Assembly (NCBI GenBank): GCA_023511655.1
Contig: JAIMBB010000005.1
Span: forward strand, 1-54,306
Reading direction: 5' to 3'
Length of the DNA stretch: 54,306 nucleotides
Source: Anaerolineae bacterium
GTDB lineage: Bacteria; Chloroflexota; Anaerolineae; J036; Brachytrichaceae
The stretch's first letter is position 1. The number at the start of each line of letters is the position of its first letter. The notes beneath the pieces are model-generated. The model made no database searches, was not told the origin of the DNA, and saw nothing but the letters and a program-made list of their open reading frames with translations. Below, piece after piece: positions 1-8,536 of this stretch. The translations under genes and the position numbers were made by a program.

Positions 1-112
1 CCATGTGTGGACGATTGATGAGTTGCTACGCTTCACACCCAGGCGGATTTAGCTCCACGCTATTTTGTGGTGCTACCCACCTTGGGTAAACTCAACAAAA
101 TTGCCCGGCATT

Positions 113-949
113 CTACGAGAGCTTCTCCACGAGCGCACGCAAGATGGCTTTCTGTCCTTCCAGCGATGGATGGAGGCCATCTTCCAGCAAATAGCCGGGG
201 CGCGGCGGCATGCCAAAGACGGCTTGTAAATCCACCACTGGATCCGGCTGTTGCTTCATGACGTCGGCGACGGCGACCAGGTCACTGTTTCGCCAACCTA
301 GCTGGTTCTGCCGGCCAAGGAACCAGTGGCGGGCGATCGCTTCTTCGTCGGCGGTAGCCGGCGTCACCCACACCCAGCGCGCTTGCGGCGCCTGGATTGC
401 TACGAAGCTGCGCAGCGCGACCAGATTGCGAGCCGTCTCCTCGATGCTGACGAGCGTCTTGATCGGCTTCACGCCGTGCAACCGCGCATCGTTGGTGCCG
501 GCCAGGCAGATCACCCAATCGGGGTTGAGCTGGACCACGCCGAGGCAGCGCGCTAACATCTGCGCCGTCGTGTCGCCGGAGACGCCGGCGTTCACCAGGC
601 GAACGGCGTGGTCGGGCCGGCACAGGTCGAGCGCGTGGCGCAAGATCTCCAGCCACGACTGCCAGTCGTCGGTGAAGCTATCACCCAGGGCGACCACGGT
701 GGCGCCCTTCTCAAAGGGGAGGCGTCCGACCCGCTCGACAAAGGCCGGATCGGCCAGCAATGACTCGGCCGCAGCGCGCGCGTTGGCAGCATAGCGGGCC
801 TCGATGCGCCGGTACTCATCCACGCTGATGCCACAGATCGCAGCTATGTTGGCTACATCACTTGCGCCGGGCCAATCGGCCACTTTCTTCGCCACGTGCG
901 AAAACTGCAGGCGATACGCCAATCGTTCGGGGGTCAAGTCAAGCGTCAT
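113..949 (-). CDS. SGNH/GDSL-family hydrolase
   Basis: 278-residue serine esterase/lipase-fold protein. The family blocks are in order: GDSFTD (about 89-94, nucleophile Ser91), GVSGDT (122-127), GTND (151-154) and a C-terminal DGLH (catalytic Asp257/His260). No signal peptide is visible, so it is probably cytoplasmic; the natural ester is unknown. The open frame extends further upstream, but ATG at 949 is chosen because it lies 2 bases after the stop of the preceding isomerase gene and gives a normal family N-terminus. It is the last gene of a three-gene minus-strand operon with an SDR oxidoreductase and a sugar isomerase, which suggests a role in deacylating a sugar derivative (inference). 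Confidence 0.85.
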   Translation of the reverse strand: MTLDLTPERLAYRLQFSHVAKKVADWPGASDVANIAAICGISVDEYRRIEARYAANARAAAESLLADPAFVERVGRLPFEKGATVVALGDSFTDDWQSWLEILRHALDLCRPDHAVRLVNAGVSGDTTAQMLARCLGVVQLNPDWVICLAGTNDARLHGVKPIKTLVSIEETARNLVALRSFVAIQAPQARWVWVTPATADEEAIARHWFLGRQNQLGWRNSDLVAVADVMKQQPDPVVDLQAVFGMPPRPGYLLEDGLHPSLEGQKAILRALVEKLS

Positions 950-951
950 GG

Positions 952-1842
952 TTACTGCTCCAGAGGAATGCCGAAGGCACGGGCGGCTGAGACCACGTAG
1001 GCGCATGCCTGCGGCACCAGGGCATTGGGTAAATGCTCGATGATGAAATAGCCGTTCGGACACACTCGTTGAAACTGGCGCATGAACAGTTCGTAGTTCA
1101 TCGCCCCGCTGCCGGGCACCACTTCTTCGATGTGCACGACGAGCTGGTCGGCCAGGCGGCAATCCTTGGCATGAGCCACCACGATATCGCGCCCAAGCAG
1201 CGCATACAACTCGTTCAGCACGCTCGATGTGTCATGCACCTGGCGTACGGTGCCGACGAAGTTGACCGGGTCGTAGTTGAACTTGAGCATGGGCGACCCG
1301 ACGGCATCGAGCAGATCGCGCACGCGCTGGGGCGTATCGAGCGCAGAGAGCACATGCCCTTCGACGGCCACCGGCACGCCTTCAGCTTGTGCCACCGCGC
1401 ACACCTTGCGCAAGCTATCCACGAGGCGGTCGAAGGTGCGCGGCGAGTGGTTCTCCGGATGGGCATACCAGTGGCCGTTGGGATTGTGCCCGCCCGGCCG
1501 GACGTAGACGCTGGGCGCATCCATCAGCCGACCGATGCGCACCAGGGCCTGCATGCCGCTGACTCCAGCCGCGCGCACGTCGTCGTCGTAGCTGCACAGC
1601 GGCTCGTACCAACCGTTCACCTGGGCAACCTCCAGGTCGGCATCGGTAAAAGCACGCTTTACGCGCAGCAGATCGTCGCGCGCTGCTTCCAGCGGGCGGT
1701 TGAAGAACAGTTGCGCGCCACGAAAGCCGGCTCGGCGCACGCGCTGCGCCGCCGGCACATCTACCATTCGCCAGTCGGGCGGCAGCAGAACGGGATCCGG
1801 CTCATCGGGATGGGCCAACTGGCCCGCAATGCCGAGTTTCAC
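952..1842 (-). CDS. sugar phosphate isomerase/epimerase (xylose isomerase-like TIM barrel)
   Basis: 296 residues of the AP-endonuclease-2/xylose-isomerase-like TIM-barrel superfamily, which interconverts or dehydrates sugars using a divalent metal. Seen: a metal-ligand-like Glu in VAVEGH on a mid-barrel strand, LKFNYDPVNF, VVAHAKDC (His/Asp) and the late FIIEH Glu. The start is GTG at 1842, 9 bases after the stop of the SDR gene, with a purine-rich GGGGGAAGG in the spacer. The stop precedes the SGNH hydrolase start by 2 bases, so the three genes are probably co-translated. The substrate cannot be read from sequence. Confidence 0.85.
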   Translation of the reverse strand: MKLGIAGQLAHPDEPDPVLLPPDWRMVDVPAAQRVRRAGFRGAQLFFNRPLEAARDDLLRVKRAFTDADLEVAQVNGWYEPLCSYDDDVRAAGVSGMQALVRIGRLMDAPSVYVRPGGHNPNGHWYAHPENHSPRTFDRLVDSLRKVCAVAQAEGVPVAVEGHVLSALDTPQRVRDLLDAVGSPMLKFNYDPVNFVGTVRQVHDTSSVLNELYALLGRDIVVAHAKDCRLADQLVVHIEEVVPGSGAMNYELFMRQFQRVCPNGYFIIEHLPNALVPQACAYVVSAARAFGIPLEQ

Positions 1843-1851
1843 ACCTTCCCC

Positions 1852-2568
1852 CTATCGGGTTTGAATCATGCCACGCACGTAATCAGCGTCGTCGCTGGCC
1901 AGCCATGCGAGGATGCGGCCGACGCCGATCGGTGCACCGAGTTCGAGCCGTTGCTGCTCGCCGCCTACGCCGAGCCGCTCGCGCTCGGCCTGAATGACCG
2001 ACCGCTTCATAGCCGTATCAATGTTGCCGGGCATCACCACGTTGACGCGGATGTTATCGGCAGCCAGTTTATTCGCCAGCGTGATACCCAAGGCGTTCAC
2101 GCCACCCTTGCTCGCGCCATAGGCATACGACGAGCTGCCGCCGATCGCTGCGGCGGATGACACCAGCACGATCACTCCCTTACCGGCTTTTTTGAGCAGC
2201 GGCACAGCGTGCTTGGCGCACAGAAAGCTGCCGACCAGATTCACATCTAATACGGACTCGAACATGGCCAGGTCAAACTCTTCGAGCGGGACGAACGCGC
2301 CACGCAAGATGCCGGCGGTCTGGATCAGCGCATCGAGCCGGTCGAAGCGGCTCGCCATCGCGGCGAATGCCGCGGCGACCGACGCTTCGTCGGCGACGTT
2401 GATCGCGAAGAAGGAACCGCCGACGGCCGCGGCGGCGGCCCGACCTTCGACTTCGTTGAAGTCGGCTACGATCACAGTGGCGCCAGCAGCAGCACACACC
2501 TCGGCAGTCGCTTTGCCGATGCCCGTCGCGCCGCCGACGATGGCAACGATCTTGTTTTGAAGATTCAT
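1852..2568 (-). CDS. SDR-family NAD(P)-dependent oxidoreductase
   Basis: 238-residue classical short-chain dehydrogenase/reductase. Seen: the Rossmann glycine motif GGATGIGKA (residues 12-20), TAGIL in place of the usual NAG, Asn110, Ser137/138 and the catalytic YGASK (Tyr150/Lys154). Asp36 after the second strand favours NAD over NADP. ATG at 2568 is chosen because the upstream in-frame extension does not resemble the family, and a GGAAA-containing stretch precedes it. It is the first gene of the minus-strand operon with the isomerase and SGNH hydrolase and probably oxidises a sugar or polyol hydroxyl (inference). Confidence 0.9.
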   Translation of the reverse strand: MNLQNKIVAIVGGATGIGKATAEVCAAAGATVIVADFNEVEGRAAAAAVGGSFFAINVADEASVAAAFAAMASRFDRLDALIQTAGILRGAFVPLEEFDLAMFESVLDVNLVGSFLCAKHAVPLLKKAGKGVIVLVSSAAAIGGSSSYAYGASKGGVNALGITLANKLAADNIRVNVVMPGNIDTAMKRSVIQAERERLGVGGEQQRLELGAPIGVGRILAWLASDDADYVRGMIQTR

Positions 2569-2730
2569 AGTGTTTCCAAAGATGAGCGAAAGGGGTTGTA
2601 GCCTGGATATATGGCACAGGGTGCGCCAAACGTCAATTTCCATCGCGCCGATGCGCACGCACGGGGATGCCATCGGTTACACTTGCGCACCGCCGGCGCC
2701 AGCCGTGTCTGACATCGGCGCTGGTACAAC
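2569..2730. promoter_or_regulatory. divergent intergenic region between SDR operon and ccmAB-like pair
   Basis: 162 bases between two divergently transcribed operons, so promoters for both directions must lie here. I could not pick a convincing -35/-10 pair by eye on either strand, and I see no strong hairpin. Confidence 0.4.
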
Positions 2731-3501
2731 ATGACCATCCTGCTTTCGGCCACCAACATCGGCAAACTGTTCGGAATGCGCCCGGTACTGCGCGGCGTCT
2801 CGCTGGAAATCGCGCGCGGCGAATTCGTCGCCATCCTGGGCGCCAACGGCGCCGGCAAGACCACCCTGCTGCGCATCCTGGCTACGCTCGCCCGGCCCAG
2901 CGGCGGCGCACTCACCATCGGCGCCGTGGACGCGCTTGCCCATCCCGATCGCGCCCGAGCGTTCATCGGCCTGGTGTCGCACCAGTCGCTGATCTACCCT
3001 GACCTCACCGCCCGCGAGAATCTGGAGTTTTATGGGCGAATGTATGGGGTCGGGAAACAGAGGCCAGAGGGCGCAGATCAAGAACCGGGAAGCCGAGGGG
3101 AACGCGTGGGGCGTCGAGTGACGGACGATGAGCTGCAGCCCCTCGTCGAAGATGCGCTGCGGCGCGTCGGCTTGTGGAATCGCCGGGATGACCTGGCCCG
3201 CACATTTTCGCGCGGGATGATTCAACGGCTAACCATCGCCCGCGCCATTTTGCATGATCCGCTCCTGCTGTTGCTTGACGAGCCGTTCACAGGCCTCGAC
3301 CAGGCAGCGGCGGCGAACCTCTCCGCGTTGCTGTGCGAGATGGCTGTGCGCAACCGAGCCGTGGTGATGACTACGCACGAGCTCGGTCGCGGTTTGGATG
3401 GCGTCACGCGGGCGCTCATCCTCAAAGGCGGGCAAATCACCCACGAGCTGCGCGATGACATCACCGCCGGCGCCCTGATCGCGCTCATGACCGAAGCATG
3501 A
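2731..3501 (+). CDS. ccmA: ABC transporter ATP-binding protein, CcmA-like heme exporter subunit
   Basis: 256-residue ABC ATPase. Seen: Walker A GANGAGKT (37-44), Q-loop SHQS (83-86), a degenerate signature FSRGM (159-163) in place of LSGGQ, Walker B LLLLLDEP (178-185) and a switch His in MTTHE. The degenerate signature and the CcmB-type permease 15 bases downstream support assignment to the cytochrome c maturation exporter CcmAB, which works with CcmC to release heme-CcmE. Residues about 108-132 form a charged insertion (GKQRPEGADQ and onward) absent from ordinary CcmA proteins; its DNA looks like unrelated G/A-rich sequence taken in frame. A generic ABC-2-type exporter is the alternative. 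Confidence 0.8.
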   Translation: MTILLSATNIGKLFGMRPVLRGVSLEIARGEFVAILGANGAGKTTLLRILATLARPSGGALTIGAVDALAHPDRARAFIGLVSHQSLIYPDLTARENLEFYGRMYGVGKQRPEGADQEPGSRGERVGRRVTDDELQPLVEDALRRVGLWNRRDDLARTFSRGMIQRLTIARAILHDPLLLLLDEPFTGLDQAAAANLSALLCEMAVRNRAVVMTTHELGRGLDGVTRALILKGGQITHELRDDITAGALIALMTEA

Positions 3502-3516
3502 TCATTCTTCGCCGCC

Positions 3517-4191
3517 ATGCGCCTTGCCACTCGCCAAATCGCTGCCATCGTCCGCAAAGACATCCTGCTAGAACTGCGCACGCGCGAATCCATCACCGCC
3601 ATGGCCGTGTTCGCCGTGATGGCCATCGTCATGTTCAACTTCGCGTTGCGGCTGCGGGTGGATGCCTTCCGCCCGTTGACGCCTGGGGTGCTATGGGTGA
3701 CGCTGGTGTTCGCCGGCACGCTGGGGCTGTCGCGTTCGATGTCGTCCGAGCAGATCAACCAGTGCATGGACGGCCTGTTGCTCGCGCCATGCGACCGGAG
3801 CGTGATCTTCGCCGGCAAGGCCATCGCCAACGTTATCTTCACCCTGGCGGTGGGGCTGCTGGTCGTGCCGGTCATGGCCATCCTTTTTGATGAGACGCTG
3901 ATGCAGCCAGGGGTATGGCTGGTGGTGTTGCTCGGGGTGATCGGCTACGCCGGCGCGGGCACGTTAATCGCGACGATGGCCGCCAGCACACGCGCGCGCG
4001 AGGTGTTCCTGCCCATCTTGCTATTTCCGCTCGCCTTGCCGTTACTCGTGGCAGCGGTCATCGCCACGTCGGGCTTTTTGGATCGCCTGCCGTTGGACGA
4101 GTTCGTAGCGTGGATTGGCGTCGAGTGCGCCTTCATCGTCATTTTTTGGACGGCCGGAACGCTGCTGTTCGAATACCTGGTGGAAGGATGA
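3517..4191 (+). CDS. ccmB: heme exporter protein B (CcmB) family permease
   Basis: 224-residue membrane protein with about six hydrophobic segments and the CcmB start pattern (IAAIVRKDILLELRTRE) followed by the conserved SRSMSSEQ region after the second helix. It is the membrane partner of the ATPase just upstream and of normal length for the family (about 220). CcmC, CcmE and CcmF are not in this window. The start ATG lies 15 bases after the ATPase stop, so co-transcription is likely. Confidence 0.88.
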   Translation: MRLATRQIAAIVRKDILLELRTRESITAMAVFAVMAIVMFNFALRLRVDAFRPLTPGVLWVTLVFAGTLGLSRSMSSEQINQCMDGLLLAPCDRSVIFAGKAIANVIFTLAVGLLVVPVMAILFDETLMQPGVWLVVLLGVIGYAGAGTLIATMAASTRAREVFLPILLFPLALPLLVAAVIATSGFLDRLPLDEFVAWIGVECAFIVIFWTAGTLLFEYLVEG

Positions 4192-4242
4192 ACACAGCGA
4201 ATATCTAGGGCCCGGTGGTGGCTCACGGTAACATTTAACATC

Positions 4243-5058
4243 GTGGAAGTGAACGTTCTCGGTCTGGCCTCTCGATGCATCGAAAGCGGCGACCCGTGTG
4301 CGCTCGTCACCGTCATCCGCACCAGCGGCAGCGTGCCGCGCCGCGAAGGCGCAAAGATGCTGGTGAGCGCCGACGGCGCCATCCTCGGCGGCACCGTCGG
4401 CGGCGGCGAGATGGAAAGCCGCGCCATCGCGCTGGCACAGCAGGCCATAGCGGATGGACGACCGCGCACGGCAACGTATCACCTGGCCGACTTGGCCAGG
4501 GGCGATCCCGGCGTGTGCGGCGGCACCGTCGAGGTCTTCATCGAGCCGCTGCTGCCGGCGCCTACGCTGCTCGTCGTCGGGGCCGGACATGTCGGCCGCG
4601 CGCTGGTGCACCTGGCCAAGTGGTGCGGGTTTCGCGTGGCCATCAGCGATGATCGCGCCGAACTATGCACGCCAGAGCAGTGTCCGGGCGCAGATGTGTA
4701 TCTGCCCGGGCCGCTGAGCGAACAACTGGACAAGCTGCCGCTCACCGCGCAGACGTTCGTCGCCCTCGTCACGCGCGGCTATCCGATTGACGTGGCGGCG
4801 CTGCCGCGCCTGCTGCAATCGCCGGTGGCCTACATCGGCGTGATCGGCAGCCAGCGGCGCTGGACGATCGCAGCCCAGGCACTGCGCGAACAGGGCATCC
4901 GCGAGGAAGCGCTACAGCGAGTGCGCGCGCCGATCGGGATCGAGATCCAAGCCGAGACGCCGGAGGAAATCGCCATCAGCATCATGGCCGAGATCATCCT
5001 GCTGCGACGCAGCAGTGGTGGCGGTGAGGGGCAAGGGACTGCTCCGAATCGTTCTTAG
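4243..5058 (+). CDS. XdhC/CoxI family protein
   Basis: 271 residues with the two XdhC/CoxI family parts: an N-terminal domain with SGSVPRREGAKM and GGTVGGGEMES, and a C-terminal Rossmann-like domain starting VVGAGHVGRAL (about 107). Known members help insert or sulfurate the molybdenum cofactor of xanthine dehydrogenase/CO-dehydrogenase-type enzymes. CGGTVEVFIEP is also family-typical. The start is GTG at 4243, 51 bases after ccmB. No molybdenum hydroxylase subunit is in the window, so the client enzyme must be encoded elsewhere. Confidence 0.88.
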   Translation: MEVNVLGLASRCIESGDPCALVTVIRTSGSVPRREGAKMLVSADGAILGGTVGGGEMESRAIALAQQAIADGRPRTATYHLADLARGDPGVCGGTVEVFIEPLLPAPTLLVVGAGHVGRALVHLAKWCGFRVAISDDRAELCTPEQCPGADVYLPGPLSEQLDKLPLTAQTFVALVTRGYPIDVAALPRLLQSPVAYIGVIGSQRRWTIAAQALREQGIREEALQRVRAPIGIEIQAETPEEIAISIMAEIILLRRSSGGGEGQGTAPNRS

Positions 5059-5067
5059 ATAGGGCGC

Positions 5068-5730
5068 TTAGTGGTTGCTTGAACCGGATAGCGCCGTGGT
5101 GAGGCCAAGGCCGATGTAAACCGCGCTGGCGAAGAAGCGCTGTCCCCTCCAGAAGCGCGGGCTGTGGCGCAGCCAGTTTCCCAACGACCCTGCCAGCATG
5201 GCATATGTACCGTCGCTCAGCATAGCGAGGCCGATGAACAACGCGCCGAAGAACAGCATTTGCATCGCCACGGAGCCCCGTGCGGGATCCACGAACTGCG
5301 GCAAAAAGGCAAGGAAGAACAAGGCCGCTTTCGGATTAAGCACGTTGACGACGACGCCCTGTGCAAACACGCGCCGCAGTGACCGCGGCTCGAATGCGCC
5401 GGCAGTGCGAGGCGCCTCGGCGCCGGGCGCCTCGCGCGAGAGCACCTGACGCAGCCCGAGATAGATCAAATAGGCAGCGCCAAGATATTTGACCGCGCTA
5501 TAGGCCAGCGCCGAGGAGAGCAACAGCGCCGATAGGCCGAAAGCAGCGGCAACGATGTGCACGCACGCTCCTACCTGCACACCGGCAACGGAGGCAATAC
5601 CGGCCATCCGCCCCTGGTGCATGCTGCGCGCAACGATATACAGCACCGCCGGCCCAGGCACCACCAGCAAGGCCAGCGAAGCCAGGACAAATAACTGAAG
5701 TTGATTCGGCTGAGGCATGGTGAATCGCAT
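5068..5730 (-). CDS. LysE/RhtB family amino-acid exporter
   Basis: 220-residue integral membrane protein with about six hydrophobic segments. The LysE/RhtB hallmarks are present: VPGPAVLYIVARS near the N-terminus, KYLGAAYLIYLGLR after the third helix and NVLNPKAALFFLAFLPQF. Family members export amino acids or homoserine lactones by proton antiport. The start overlaps the stop of the upstream AraD-like gene by one base (TGATG), indicating translational coupling; a second ATG lies 4 codons inside. It ends 9 bases from the convergent XdhC gene. Confidence 0.9.
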   Translation of the reverse strand: MRFTMPQPNQLQLFVLASLALLVVPGPAVLYIVARSMHQGRMAGIASVAGVQVGACVHIVAAAFGLSALLLSSALAYSAVKYLGAAYLIYLGLRQVLSREAPGAEAPRTAGAFEPRSLRRVFAQGVVVNVLNPKAALFFLAFLPQFVDPARGSVAMQMLFFGALFIGLAMLSDGTYAMLAGSLGNWLRHSPRFWRGQRFFASAVYIGLGLTTALSGSSNH

Positions 5731-6374
5731 CAGCGTTGACCATAGACTTCGCTGTAGCGTTGGTATAGCCTGGCGATGTCTGCAGGCGGGATCGGTATGG
5801 GCGTGCCGAGCTGCAAGGCGTAAAACGATGTGCGGGCGGCGTCCTCGGCCATCACGGCTGCCTTCACCGCCGCTTCGGCGTTCTTGCCGATGGTGAACAG
5901 GCCATGATTCTGCATGATCACCGCCTTGCCGGACCCGATCACGCGCAACACTTCTTTGCCGATCGCCTCGCTGCCGATCAGCTCGAACCCGCCCAGCGGG
6001 ATTTCACCGCCAAATTCGTCGGCCATGCCGGTGAGAAAGCAAGGGATCGGCCGGCCGATGGCAGCGAACGCCGTCGCGAACGTGCTGTGGGTGTGGCACA
6101 CGCCGTTCACATCGGGGCGATGGCGATAGATGTATAGATGGGTCAGTGTGTCGCTGGAATACGCCAGATCGCCCTCGATCACCCGGGCGTCCAGATCAAC
6201 GATCACTAAATTGTCCGGACGTAGATCCTCGTAGCGCACGCCGCTGGGTTTGATCACCACTAGGCCGGTCTCGGGATCGCGTGCACTCAAGTTGCCCATC
6301 GTCCATACCACCAGGTTGTACTTGGGCAACTCCAGGTGCAGCTCATAGACTTGTTGGCGCAATGCGTCGAGCAT
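5730..6374 (-). CDS. class II aldolase, L-ribulose-5-phosphate 4-epimerase-like
   Basis: 214-residue class II aldolase/AraD-fold protein. Seen: GNLSAR (28-33), IKPSGV, SSDTLTHL, the zinc-binding HTH in GVCHTHS, and MQNHGLF. The EDAART segment near the C-terminus matches AraD-type epimerases, which interconvert L-ribulose- and D-xylulose-5-phosphate; a fuculose/rhamnulose-phosphate aldolase role is possible. An AraB-type ribulokinase is at 18756-20435, which fits a pentose route. Its start codon sits 3 bases from a degenerate heptamer tandem repeat that occupies the expected Shine-Dalgarno site. Confidence 0.85.
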   Translation of the reverse strand: MLDALRQQVYELHLELPKYNLVVWTMGNLSARDPETGLVVIKPSGVRYEDLRPDNLVIVDLDARVIEGDLAYSSDTLTHLYIYRHRPDVNGVCHTHSTFATAFAAIGRPIPCFLTGMADEFGGEIPLGGFELIGSEAIGKEVLRVIGSGKAVIMQNHGLFTIGKNAEAAVKAAVMAEDAARTSFYALQLGTPIPIPPADIARLYQRYSEVYGQR

Positions 6375-6377
6375 AGG

Positions 6378-6405
6378 TGAGCTTTGAGCTGTGAGTTGAG
6401 AGTTG
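6378..6405. repeat. degenerate heptamer tandem repeat
   Basis: Four adjacent 7-base units on the + strand: TGAGCTT, TGAGCTG, TGAGTTG, AGAGTTG. The array lies directly upstream of the AraD-like start codon (minus strand). Similar arrays occur at 18677-18708 and 18754-18777. Confidence 0.75.
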
Positions 6406-6484
6406 TAGCACGAGACACCGACGAGCGGTCAAGATCGGCTCATCGTTGTCCTGCCTGCAGGTGTGTCTTTTGCACAGCGCACCG

Positions 6485-7087
6485 CTACTTATCATACGCA
6501 TAGTGCCGCACAAAGTGCAGGTCGCTCAACGGCCAGTACAACAGCAGTGCCCGCCCCACGATTCTGTCAGCCGATACCGGGCCGAACAACCGCGAATCCT
6601 GGCTGAAGCTACGGTTGTCGCCCATGATGAAGTACTCATCTTCCCCCAGCGTCCATTTGAAGTCGCCTCGTGTTGGGCCGGAGTTGGCGTTGGGTGGGAG
6701 ATACGGCTCGTTCAGCGGCTCCCCGTTCACGTAGACCCGGTTGTCGCGCAGTTCAATCGTGTCACCCGGCTTGCCAATCAGGCGCTTGATCAGCTCGATG
6801 TCCTGCATCGGTGAATGCACAATGACGACGTCGCCGCGGTTATAGCCGAACAAATGGGGGGTGATTTTGTCCACCAACAGGCGCTGATCCTCGTGATAGT
6901 TGGGTTCCATGCTCTGCCCCAGGATCGAGTAGTTGCCGATGGCGAAACGCACGATCGTGAATACAACTACGAACAAGGCGACCGTCTCGACGATCTCGCG
7001 CAAGATGGCGCGGCTGGCGCTGCCCCTGGGTTCTGCGGGCAAGGCAGCGGCTTCGGTCAGGCCAGGGTTGGGAGCCGTTTCGTTCAT
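6485..7087 (-). CDS. lepB: signal peptidase I
   Basis: 200-residue type I signal peptidase with one N-terminal membrane helix (about 31-50) anchoring an extracytoplasmic serine protease. Seen: box B GQSMEPN with nucleophile Ser59, box D KRLIGKPGD with general base Lys101, and box E GDNRSFSQDSR near 156-166. It removes signal peptides from exported proteins. The single helix and length are typical of Gram-positive-style and Chloroflexota enzymes. It is transcribed divergently from the sugar ABC operon and 110 bases upstream of the AraD-like gene. Confidence 0.95.
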   Translation of the reverse strand: MNETAPNPGLTEAAALPAEPRGSASRAILREIVETVALFVVVFTIVRFAIGNYSILGQSMEPNYHEDQRLLVDKITPHLFGYNRGDVVIVHSPMQDIELIKRLIGKPGDTIELRDNRVYVNGEPLNEPYLPPNANSGPTRGDFKWTLGEDEYFIMGDNRSFSQDSRLFGPVSADRIVGRALLLYWPLSDLHFVRHYAYDK

Positions 7088-7403
7088 TCGGGCGATTGTA
7101 ACTCGGGCAGCCGGCTTCCAGGATTATGAGCGCACCTTCCGTGCGCAACAGCGCTCAGCGCGCTTGGGCCTGCGCTCCGATCCGGCCTGCCCCTCCGGCG
7201 AAGCAGCACCGGTCAGGTTTGCCTACAAAGACGCCGATCGCACCTTGCACAAAATTGCACCGCTTGCTTGTCACTGCCGTTGTGCGAGAGTATTATCCCA
7301 ATCAACCTGCTTTGGGATTTCACGCCGACTCCTGCGACCGCGTACTATCCAACCAATCTCAATCCATTTGCTCATGTCTTTTACTTCACGGGAGTAAGCT
7401 GAA
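7088..7403. other. 316-base divergent intergenic region (lepB / sugar ABC operon)
   Basis: There is no convincing gene here. It holds a near-consensus promoter for the downstream operon (7268-7296) and, just upstream of it, a close direct repeat TTGCAC-AAAA-TTGCAC (7245-7260), which could be a regulator site. The 107 bases after the -10 form a leader without an obvious strong hairpin. Confidence 0.5.
7268..7296 (+). promoter_or_regulatory. sigma-70-type promoter of the sugar ABC/kinase operon
   Basis: -35 TTGTCA (7268-7273), a 17-base spacer, and -10 TATTAT (7291-7296). The spacing is ideal, and each box differs from consensus at one position. It reads toward the binding-protein gene at 7404. 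Confidence 0.7.
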
Positions 7404-8474
7404 ATGTCCAAGATGATTGATGTAGGAAAGCGTCGTTTGAGTCGTCGTCAAGTGCTTCGAGGCGCTGGTCTGCTGGGATTGGGAAGCGTGGTGGCGGCAT
7501 GTGCTGCGCCTCCGCCGGCCCAGACCGGGACTCAACCCTCTGCCGCCCAGCAGACCGCAGGCGATGCCAAGGGCGCCTACGCGACCGTAGTCAAGATCGC
7601 CGGCATCAACTGGTTCAACCGGATGGAGGAAGGCGTCAAAGAGTGGGGACAACAGAATGGCGTCACCGCGTTCTTGACCGGCCCTGAGAAGGCAGATGCC
7701 GCGCTGCAAATCCCCATCATCGAGAACCTGATTGCGCAGAAGGTTGCCGCGTTGTGCGTGGTGCCGATGGATCCCGATGTGCTGGACCCGGTGTTGAAGA
7801 AGGCCATGGACGCCGGCATTGCTGTCATCACCCACGAGGCCTCCAACCAGAAGAGCATGCACTGGGATATCGAGGCGTTCGACAATACCGCCTATGGCGC
7901 GCACTTGATGGATTTCATCGCCGAGCAGACCGGCGGCGAAGGCGAGTATGCCGTGTTCGTGGGCAGCCTCGGCTCCAAGACGCACAACGAATGGGTGGAC
8001 GGCGGCATCGCCCGGCAGAAAGAGAAGTATCCCAACATGAAGCTGGTGGCCGACAAGCAGGAGACCAAGGACGACTCGCAAATCGCCTACCAGAAGATGA
8101 AGGAACTGCTGAAGGCCTACCCCAACCTGCGCGCCGTGCAGACCAGCGCCTCGACCGACGCCGCCGGCGTGGGGCAAGCGATCGAGGAAGCTGGCCTGGT
8201 CGGCAAGATCGTGGTGGCCGGCACCAGCCTGCCCTCCATCACCGGCAAGTTCATCACCAGCGGCGCCGTGCAGATGATCAGCTTCTGGGATCCCAAGCTG
8301 GCCGGCATCGCCATGAACAAGCTGGCCATGATGCACATCAAGGGCGAGCCGATCGGCGATGGCATGGACCTGGGCATCGAGGGCTACAACAAGCTTATCG
8401 CCCGTGGCAACGTCTTGTATGGCTCGGCATGGGTGGATGTGACCAAAGACAACCTCGATCAGTACAAGTTCTAG
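7404..8474 (+). CDS. sugar ABC transporter substrate-binding lipoprotein (LsrB/RhaS-like)
   Basis: 356-residue periplasmic-binding-protein-fold (type I) lipoprotein. The signal has a twin-Arg-like SRRQVLRG (13-20) and lipobox VVAAC with acylated Cys33, followed by a Pro/Gln/Thr-rich linker. The mature part resembles autoinducer-2/rhamnose/simple-sugar binding proteins: repeated Asp/Asn hinge residues, QISFWDP-type strand (MISFWDP) and the tail NLDQYKF. It delivers the ligand to the permeases encoded downstream. A GGGAG Shine-Dalgarno (7390-7394) precedes ATG 7404. The ligand is unknown; the operon points to a ketose or deoxyketose. Confidence 0.9.
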   Translation: MSKMIDVGKRRLSRRQVLRGAGLLGLGSVVAACAAPPPAQTGTQPSAAQQTAGDAKGAYATVVKIAGINWFNRMEEGVKEWGQQNGVTAFLTGPEKADAALQIPIIENLIAQKVAALCVVPMDPDVLDPVLKKAMDAGIAVITHEASNQKSMHWDIEAFDNTAYGAHLMDFIAEQTGGEGEYAVFVGSLGSKTHNEWVDGGIARQKEKYPNMKLVADKQETKDDSQIAYQKMKELLKAYPNLRAVQTSASTDAAGVGQAIEEAGLVGKIVVAGTSLPSITGKFITSGAVQMISFWDPKLAGIAMNKLAMMHIKGEPIGDGMDLGIEGYNKLIARGNVLYGSAWVDVTKDNLDQYKF

Positions 8475-8536
8475 ACCCAGTTTCAACTTGCTCATTGATG
8501 ACGGGGCGGGCTTCGCTGCCCGCCCCACAGCATCTC

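Noticed and set aside
74-88. Perfect small inverted repeat TACCCA-CCT-TGGGTA after the SGNH hydrolase gene as a terminator
   Set aside because: The stem is only 6 bases and no T-run follows on the minus strand.
7754-8536. Upstream in-frame extension of the sugar ABC ATPase
   Set aside because: It overlaps the binding-protein gene in another frame and does not resemble an ATPase; the family N-terminus begins at 8537.
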